Program-made: the position numbers and the translations under genes
Source of the DNA: JBQTHI01 sp052390035
GTDB lineage: Bacteria > Actinomycetota > Acidimicrobiia > Spongiisociales > ZC4RG35
Length of the DNA stretch: 19,378 bases
Assembly (NCBI GenBank): GCA_052390035.1
Contig: JBQTHI010000059.1
Span: 1 to 19,378, forward strand
Reading direction: 5' to 3'
The notes under the pieces: generated by a model
What the model was told of the DNA's origin: nothing
The model's database searches: none
The model's input: only the letters and a program-made list of their open reading frames with translations
Shown: positions 15,847-19,378 of the stretch, piece after piece
Layout: each line of letters begins with the position of its first letter
Numbering within the stretch: the first letter of the stretch is position 1

Positions 15847-16003
15847 CTTCGATTTCATCGAAGACGCCGAGCGTCTCCGCCGCCACCTCATCATCTGGAT
15901 GACCAAGGTCCGGCCGGTCCGACAGCCACAGTCTTATCCAGTGTGGTACGTCCTCGCAGAAGACGAAATCCGTGTCTGGTCCGTCGACGGAGTTCGGGTC
16001 TAG
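15839..16003 (+). pseudogene. Truncated PPOX/F420-type flavoprotein fragment
   Basis: A 54-residue frame, TTG 15839 to TAG 16001-16003, whose start overlaps the etfA stop. It reads TSFDFIEDAERLRRHLI followed by IWMTKVRPVRQPQSYPVWYV and LAEDEIRVWSVDGVRV. This resembles the first strands of pyridoxamine-phosphate-oxidase-like, F420-dependent proteins, whose motif is roughly WLTTVRPDGxPQSxPVWF. Those proteins are about 130-150 residues long; this one stops after the third strand and runs into the end of clpP on the other strand. It is most likely the left-over 5' end of a gene cut by a rearrangement. A short functional peptide is less likely. Confidence 0.6.
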
Positions 16004-16614
16004 CCGGCCTTGGCTAGGCCGGTCGGCACCCGGCTGGGAGCAAGGACGCCGTCGGCGAGTCCATAGGCCACGGCCTCTTCCGCCGACATCCAACGATCCC
16101 GGTCGGTGTCACGTCGAATCGCCTCGGGTGACCGACCGGTATGCCTGGCAAGGATGGCGATGGTCTGGTCTTTTTGGCGGACGATTTCCCGAGCGTGGAT
16201 CTCGATGTCGCTGGCTTGGCCTTCGATGCCTCCGACGATATGAGGCTGGTGAATCAATACCCGCGAATGGGGAAGAGCCATTCGTTTGCCCGGTGCCCCC
16301 GCCGCCAGAATCACCGCCCCGGCGGAGGCAGCAAGCCCGACGCAGGTGGTGGCGACCTCGGGTCGCAGACACTGAATGGTGTCATAGATCGCCATCATCG
16401 ATGAACCCTCTCCGCCCGGTGAGTTGATGTAGAGGTGAACGTCTTTGTCCGGATCTTCCGCCTCGAGGTGAAGCAGCTGGGCCACTATCAGGTTGGCCAG
16501 GTCGGAGTCGAAGGGGCGGCCGAGGAACACGATCCTCTGGCCGAGAAGCTGTGAATAAATGTCGTAGGCCCGCTCCCCGCGGGGGGTCTGTTCGATAACC
16601 GTAGGGATCAACAT
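16000..16614 (-). CDS. clpP: ATP-dependent Clp protease proteolytic subunit ClpP
   Basis: Serine peptidase of 204 residues that forms the Clp degradation barrel with a Clp ATPase. Catalytic residues are S97 in GLAASAGAVILAAG, H122 in LPHSRVLIHQPH and an Asp of the DTDRDRW segment (about 169-173). INSPGGEGSSMMAIYDTIQ forms the substrate-binding strand. The length is normal. The start ATG 16614 has a strong AGGAGG (16621-16627 region, minus strand) about 7 nt upstream. Actinobacterial clpP usually sits in a clpP1P2 operon next to clpX. This one is solitary and divergent from an SRPBCC-ArsR pair, so it may be an extra or stress-linked paralog. The 3' end overlaps the PPOX fragment on the other strand. 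Confidence 0.93.
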   Translation of the reverse strand: MLIPTVIEQTPRGERAYDIYSQLLGQRIVFLGRPFDSDLANLIVAQLLHLEAEDPDKDVHLYINSPGGEGSSMMAIYDTIQCLRPEVATTCVGLAASAGAVILAAGAPGKRMALPHSRVLIHQPHIVGGIEGQASDIEIHAREIVRQKDQTIAILARHTGRSPEAIRRDTDRDRWMSAEEAVAYGLADGVLAPSRVPTGLAKAG

Positions 16615-16630
16615 TTGCTAACCTCCTATC

Positions 16631-16646
16631 GCAACCTCATGGTTGC
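16631..16646. promoter_or_regulatory. Inverted repeat 1 in the clpP / SRPBCC-arsR intergenic region
   Basis: GCAACC-TCAT-GGTTGC, two perfect 6-bp arms with a 4-bp spacer, directly upstream of the clpP Shine-Dalgarno. The half-site GCAAC/GTTGC recurs in the repeat at 16666-16683. A dyad of this size fits an ArsR-type dimer, and an ArsR gene lies 400 bp away. Confidence 0.55.
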
Positions 16647-16665
16647 ATATACCGTAGCACAAAGC

Positions 16666-16683
16666 TGCAACCGAGGAGTTGCA
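16666..16683. promoter_or_regulatory. Inverted repeat 2, overlapping the SRPBCC gene ribosome binding site
   Basis: TGCAAC-CGAGGA-GTTGCA, two perfect 6-bp arms with a 6-bp spacer. The spacer and first arm base contain GAGGAG (16673-16678), the Shine-Dalgarno of the gene starting at 16688. Its centre is 36 bp from that of inverted repeat 1. A protein bound here could block the SRPBCC-arsR transcript; as RNA, the hairpin could also hide the Shine-Dalgarno. Confidence 0.55.
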
Positions 16684-16687
16684 CTAA

Positions 16688-17041
16688 ATGGACCCGCTCC
16701 CAAAGGTCGAACGCACCACCCGACTCGAAGTTGACCCGACCGGGCTGTGGGAGCACCTGGTAAAAGGTGATCTCGCTTCCCTCTGGATGGGAGGCGAGAT
16801 GACAATCGAGCCGAGACTGGGGGGCAGGGTGTCCCTCGAGGAGCCGGGGGCTCCGCCCGTGTTCGGCACGGTCGAGGCCATCGTCTCAGAAGAGTCGATC
16901 ACCTGGACCTGGCGGACCGCCGATGGTGAGCCGACCCAGGTCACTTTGCGTCTGGAGCAAGTCGATGGAGGAACCTTGCTCACCGTTATCGAACAGATGA
17001 TTCCCTACGAGATCATCCACATCCCCCCCGCACTCGGCTGA
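16688..17041 (+). CDS. SRPBCC/AHSA1-like (START-fold) domain protein
   Basis: Small cytosolic protein of 117 residues from the SRPBCC superfamily (helix-grip fold with a hydrophobic ligand cavity). Visible family features are an N-terminal strand VERTTRLEVDPTGLWEHLV, LASLWMGGEMTIEPRLGGRVSLEE, FGTVEAIVSEESITWTWRT and a C-terminal TLLTVIEQM strand. The usual final helix is cut short at IIHIPPALG, so it is slightly shorter than most family members. TGATG joins it to the following ArsR gene, a pairing common in actinobacteria. The ligand is unknown. GAGGAG at 16673-16678 precedes the ATG. Confidence 0.82.
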   Translation: MDPLPKVERTTRLEVDPTGLWEHLVKGDLASLWMGGEMTIEPRLGGRVSLEEPGAPPVFGTVEAIVSEESITWTWRTADGEPTQVTLRLEQVDGGTLLTVIEQMIPYEIIHIPPALG

Positions 17042-17343
17042 TGGACGTGTTTGCCGCCTTGGCCGACGCCACTCGGCGGGAGGTCCTGCGCCGGATCGGG
17101 GAATCCCCCGCCACGGCCACCGAGCTGGCGCGCCGGTTTCCGATCAGCCGCCAGGCCATCTCCAAACACTTGGCGGCCCTGGATGAGGCCGGCCTGGTAG
17201 AGCGAACGGCGACCGGCCGGGAGGTGCGTTACTCGCTTCGGTCCGAGCGGCTCGACGATGTCATGGGCTGGGTGGCCGAAGTCGGCGGCGAATGGGACGA
17301 GCGGCTTGCTCGGCTCCGGCGGCGGCTGGGGCCCTCAAGGTAA
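17041..17343 (+). CDS. ArsR-family winged-helix transcriptional regulator
   Basis: Compact 100-residue regulator. MDVFAALADATRREVLRRIGE is the typical ArsR first helix pair. The HTH follows (ATELARRFPISRQAISKHLAALDEAGLV, about 29-56), then the beta wing VERTATGREVRYSLRSE and a C-terminal dimerisation helix rich in Arg. No metal-binding CxC or CxxD motif is visible, so it is probably not a metal sensor; such ArsR proteins paired with SRPBCC genes are usually autorepressors. Its ATG overlaps the upstream TGA by one base (17041). The inverted repeats at 16631 and 16666 are candidate targets, which would also put clpP in its reach. Confidence 0.88.
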   Translation: MDVFAALADATRREVLRRIGESPATATELARRFPISRQAISKHLAALDEAGLVERTATGREVRYSLRSERLDDVMGWVAEVGGEWDERLARLRRRLGPSR

Positions 17344-17375
17344 GGGCTGGCTGGCCTGCACAGACACCCCGTGGC

Positions 17376-18206
17376 CTACCAAAGCGAGCCGGCCGAGACC
17401 CGCAGGTCCTCCATGGTGATGCCCTTGGCCCCTTCTGTGCAAAGAAAAAGGGCGAGCGCGCCAACTTCGGACGGTTCGATCAACCGGCCCTGAGGGTTCG
17501 CCTTCCTGACATCGGCCATGTAGTCCTCGCCCGAACGGTGCTCCTGTTTTTCGGCGATATCGGTCATCCAGCTGCGGGCAAACCCGGTGTCCACCCAGGT
17601 GGGGCTGATCGCATTACAGGTGACTCCGTGAGGAGCGCCCTCCAGCGCCACACATAGAGTGAGGCCTACTACTCCCGCCTTCGAGGCGCAGTAGGCACCC
17701 GAGGTGGCAGCCCCGACCGAGGCGGCGGTGGAGGCGATGTTGATGATCCTTCCCCATTTCCGCTCGATCATCCCGGGTAGGGCGCGCTTGATCGCCCGAT
17801 AGGTGCCGGTGAGGTTCACCTCGATCACCTTGTCCCACAGCGGATCGGGATGGCCGGCGATGGCGTGCTCGGCGGTGATGCCTGCCGCGTTGGCGAGGAT
17901 GTCAACCATGCCAAACCGATCCGTGACCAGTCGGAAAAAGTCGTCGACCGAGTGGTCGGAGGTTATGTCGAGGTCGACGCCCAGCACTCTGGCGCCTTCA
18001 GCGGAGAGAAGCCCCAGCGCCTGGTCCATCTGCTCCCGGCCGGGCAGATGGGTCAACTCGCCGTCGGTCTGTTTGCCGCCGGCCAACAAGGACCCGATGG
18101 CAACGTTGGCCCCGGCGGAGGCGAACGCGGTCGCCATGGCCAGACCCATCCCCGACGCCCCACCTGTGACCATGGCGGTCTTGCCCGCCAGGAACCTGTC
18201 CGCCAC
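17376..18206 (-). CDS. Short-chain dehydrogenase/reductase (SDR)
   Basis: NAD(P)-dependent oxidoreductase of 276 residues, classical SDR. The cofactor motif is TGGASGMG (14-21). NAAG is at 106-109, catalytic N131, S159, Y172 and K176 (YCASK), and the ISPTWVDTGF loop follows. A stretch of about 25 residues after the second strand (GGKQTDGELTHLPGREQMDQ) is longer than in most SDRs and may shape cofactor or substrate choice. The start GTG 18206 follows the ALDH stop by 14 bp, so the two form one operon and may act in sequence or on related substrates. The Shine-Dalgarno is weak. Substrate unknown. Confidence 0.88.
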   Translation of the reverse strand: MADRFLAGKTAMVTGGASGMGLAMATAFASAGANVAIGSLLAGGKQTDGELTHLPGREQMDQALGLLSAEGARVLGVDLDITSDHSVDDFFRLVTDRFGMVDILANAAGITAEHAIAGHPDPLWDKVIEVNLTGTYRAIKRALPGMIERKWGRIINIASTAASVGAATSGAYCASKAGVVGLTLCVALEGAPHGVTCNAISPTWVDTGFARSWMTDIAEKQEHRSGEDYMADVRKANPQGRLIEPSEVGALALFLCTEGAKGITMEDLRVSAGSLW

Positions 18207-18220
18207 GTTGTCTCGCTTTC

Positions 18221-19378
18221 TTAGTAAGGCGCCTCGACGTCACCCATCTCCACATACACGCTCTTGAGCTGGGTGTAGTGGTTGATGGTGGTGAGGCTGT
18301 TTTCCCGTCCGATCCCCGACTGTTTGTACCCGCCGAAGGGCATCTCGATCGGGGTGACGTTGTAGTTGTTGATCCAGGTGGTGCCCGCTTCGAGCCGGGC
18401 CACCACCCGATGGGCTCGTTGGATATCGCGGGTGAACACCCCCGCCGCCAAACCGTAATCAGTGTCGTTGGCGCGGTCGATGACCTCGTCCTCATCGGTG
18501 AAGGTGAGGACCGCCATCACCGGCCCGAAGATCTCCTCCTGCACGATTGACATGTCGTCGGTGCATCCGTCGAACACGGTGGGCTCGACGAAATAGCCGT
18601 CCTCGAGGTCGGCACCGGCGGGCCGGCCTCCACCGATTACCACCTTCGCCCCCGACTTCTTTCCGGCCTCGATGTAGGAGAGGACCTTGGCCATGTGCTC
18701 GTGGCTGATAAGGGCGCCCACGTGGGTGTCCGGGTCCATTGGGTCGCCGATCTTCATCTTGGCGGTGCGATTGACGAGCTTGTCGATGAACTGGTCGTGC
18801 ACCGATTCGTGCACAAAGACCCGGGTGCCGTTCGAGCAGATTTCCCCCTGGGTGTAGAAGTTGGCCATCAGCGCCGCCGAGACGGCGTTGTCGAGATCGG
18901 CGTCGTCAAAAACGATGAGGGGGCTCTTCCCACCGAGTTCGAGAGTCACGTTCTTAAGGGTGGCGGCGGCGCTGGCCATCACCTTCTTTCCGGTCGCCAC
19001 CTCGCCGGTCAATGACACCTTGGCGATGCCGGGATGGGCGACGAGGGCCTGGCCGGTGCGGTGATCACCCTGGACGACGTTGAAGACCCCGTCCGGGAGT
19101 CCGGCCTCGGTGTAGATCTCGGCGAGTCTCACCGCGGTGAGAGGTGTCAACTCGGCCGGTTTGAACACCATGGCGTTGCCGCAGGCGAGGGCGGGACCAG
19201 ATTTCCAGCAGGCGATCTGGAGTGGATAGTTCCAGGCCCCGATCCCGGCACAGACCCCGAGTGGCTCCCGGCGGGTGTAGATCCAAGAGCCACCGAGTTG
19301 AAAGGTCTCGCCATGAATGGAGGCGGCCAGACCGGCGTAATACTCGATGGCATCGGCACCGGAGAGGACATCGACCGC
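18221..19378 (-). CDS. Aldehyde dehydrogenase, betaine-aldehyde/ALDH9 type (5' end outside window)
   Basis: NAD-dependent aldehyde dehydrogenase; 385 residues are visible up to TAA 18221-18223 and roughly 100 N-terminal residues lie beyond the right edge. The frame is open to the edge: AVDVLSGADAIEYYAGLAAS, then HGETFQLGGSWIYTRREPLG and GAWNYPLQIACWKSGPALAC. This is close to betaine aldehyde and trimethylaminobutyraldehyde dehydrogenases. The general base Glu is in VTLELGGKSP and the nucleophile Cys in GEICSNGTR. IFGPVMAVLTF and the PFGGYKQSGIGRE tail are typical. The expected reaction is betaine aldehyde to glycine betaine, or a similar aminoaldehyde. It is followed 14 bp later by the SDR gene. 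Confidence 0.9.
   Translation of the reverse strand, partial: AVDVLSGADAIEYYAGLAASIHGETFQLGGSWIYTRREPLGVCAGIGAWNYPLQIACWKSGPALACGNAMVFKPAELTPLTAVRLAEIYTEAGLPDGVFNVVQGDHRTGQALVAHPGIAKVSLTGEVATGKKVMASAAATLKNVTLELGGKSPLIVFDDADLDNAVSAALMANFYTQGEICSNGTRVFVHESVHDQFIDKLVNRTAKMKIGDPMDPDTHVGALISHEHMAKVLSYIEAGKKSGAKVVIGGGRPAGADLEDGYFVEPTVFDGCTDDMSIVQEEIFGPVMAVLTFTDEDEVIDRANDTDYGLAAGVFTRDIQRAHRVVARLEAGTTWINNYNVTPIEMPFGGYKQSGIGRENSLTTINHYTQLKSVYVEMGDVEAPY

Noticed and set aside
16004..16022. CCGGCC-7nt-GGCCGG inverted repeat at the end of clpP as a terminator
   Set aside because: It lies within the last clpP codons, has no T-run on either side, and such short GC repeats are frequent in this base composition.
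1..19378. CRISPR arrays, insertion sequences, rRNA or tRNA genes
   Set aside because: I saw no regularly spaced direct repeats, transposase motifs, terminal inverted repeats or RNA gene signatures while reading both strands.

Overview
The window is GC-rich, densely coded DNA from a bacterium that is most likely an actinomycete-type high-GC Gram-positive. The evidence is the codon bias, frequent GTG and TTG starts, several starts without a Shine-Dalgarno sequence that sit 7-9 nt behind a TANNNT -10 box, a DevS-like sensor kinase, and selA/selB. An Acidimicrobiia-like lineage would fit, but no rRNA or other marker here fixes the taxonomy.

Layout. (1) Positions 1-4902, minus strand: a tightly overlapping operon selA > selB > GAF histidine kinase > LuxR-type response regulator. 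It joins the selenocysteine insertion machinery to a two-component system whose GAF domain resembles the haem-binding GAF of mycobacterial DevS. The regulator runs off the left edge. (2) 5020-8736, plus: a 1238-residue secreted enzyme that fuses an alkaline-phosphatase-superfamily phosphodiesterase/nucleotide pyrophosphatase to a complete 5'-nucleotidase. A rho-independent terminator follows it. (3) 8847-11369, plus: a dimethylglycine/sarcosine-dehydrogenase-family flavoprotein, preceded by a perfect 20-bp palindrome. (4) About 11370-13600 is an accessory, decaying stretch. It holds two minus-strand genes (an orphan exported protein and a small membrane protein), a short relic of a second copy of the dehydrogenase 3' end, and a frameshifted MntA/HepT toxin-antitoxin pair. 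(5) 13647-14093, minus: a membrane protein. (6) 14150-15846, plus: etfB-etfA, overlapping by GTGA, followed by a truncated PPOX/F420-type flavoprotein fragment. (7) 16000-17343: clpP divergent from an SRPBCC-ArsR gene pair, with two inverted repeats sharing one half-site between them. (8) 17376 to the right edge, minus: a betaine-aldehyde-dehydrogenase-like ALDH (5' part outside the window) followed by an SDR oxidoreductase.

How the genes fit together. The ALDH (betaine aldehyde to glycine betaine), the dimethylglycine/sarcosine dehydrogenase and the electron-transfer flavoprotein could form one catabolic theme: oxidation of choline/betaine-type methylamines with electrons passing through ETF to the respiratory chain. 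This is inferred from families and proximity; the three sit in separate transcription units. The secreted nucleotidase fusion looks like a one-protein scavenger of phosphate and nucleosides from extracellular nucleotides. I saw no selC, selD or recognisable selenoprotein gene here, so the Sec operon must serve targets elsewhere in the genome.
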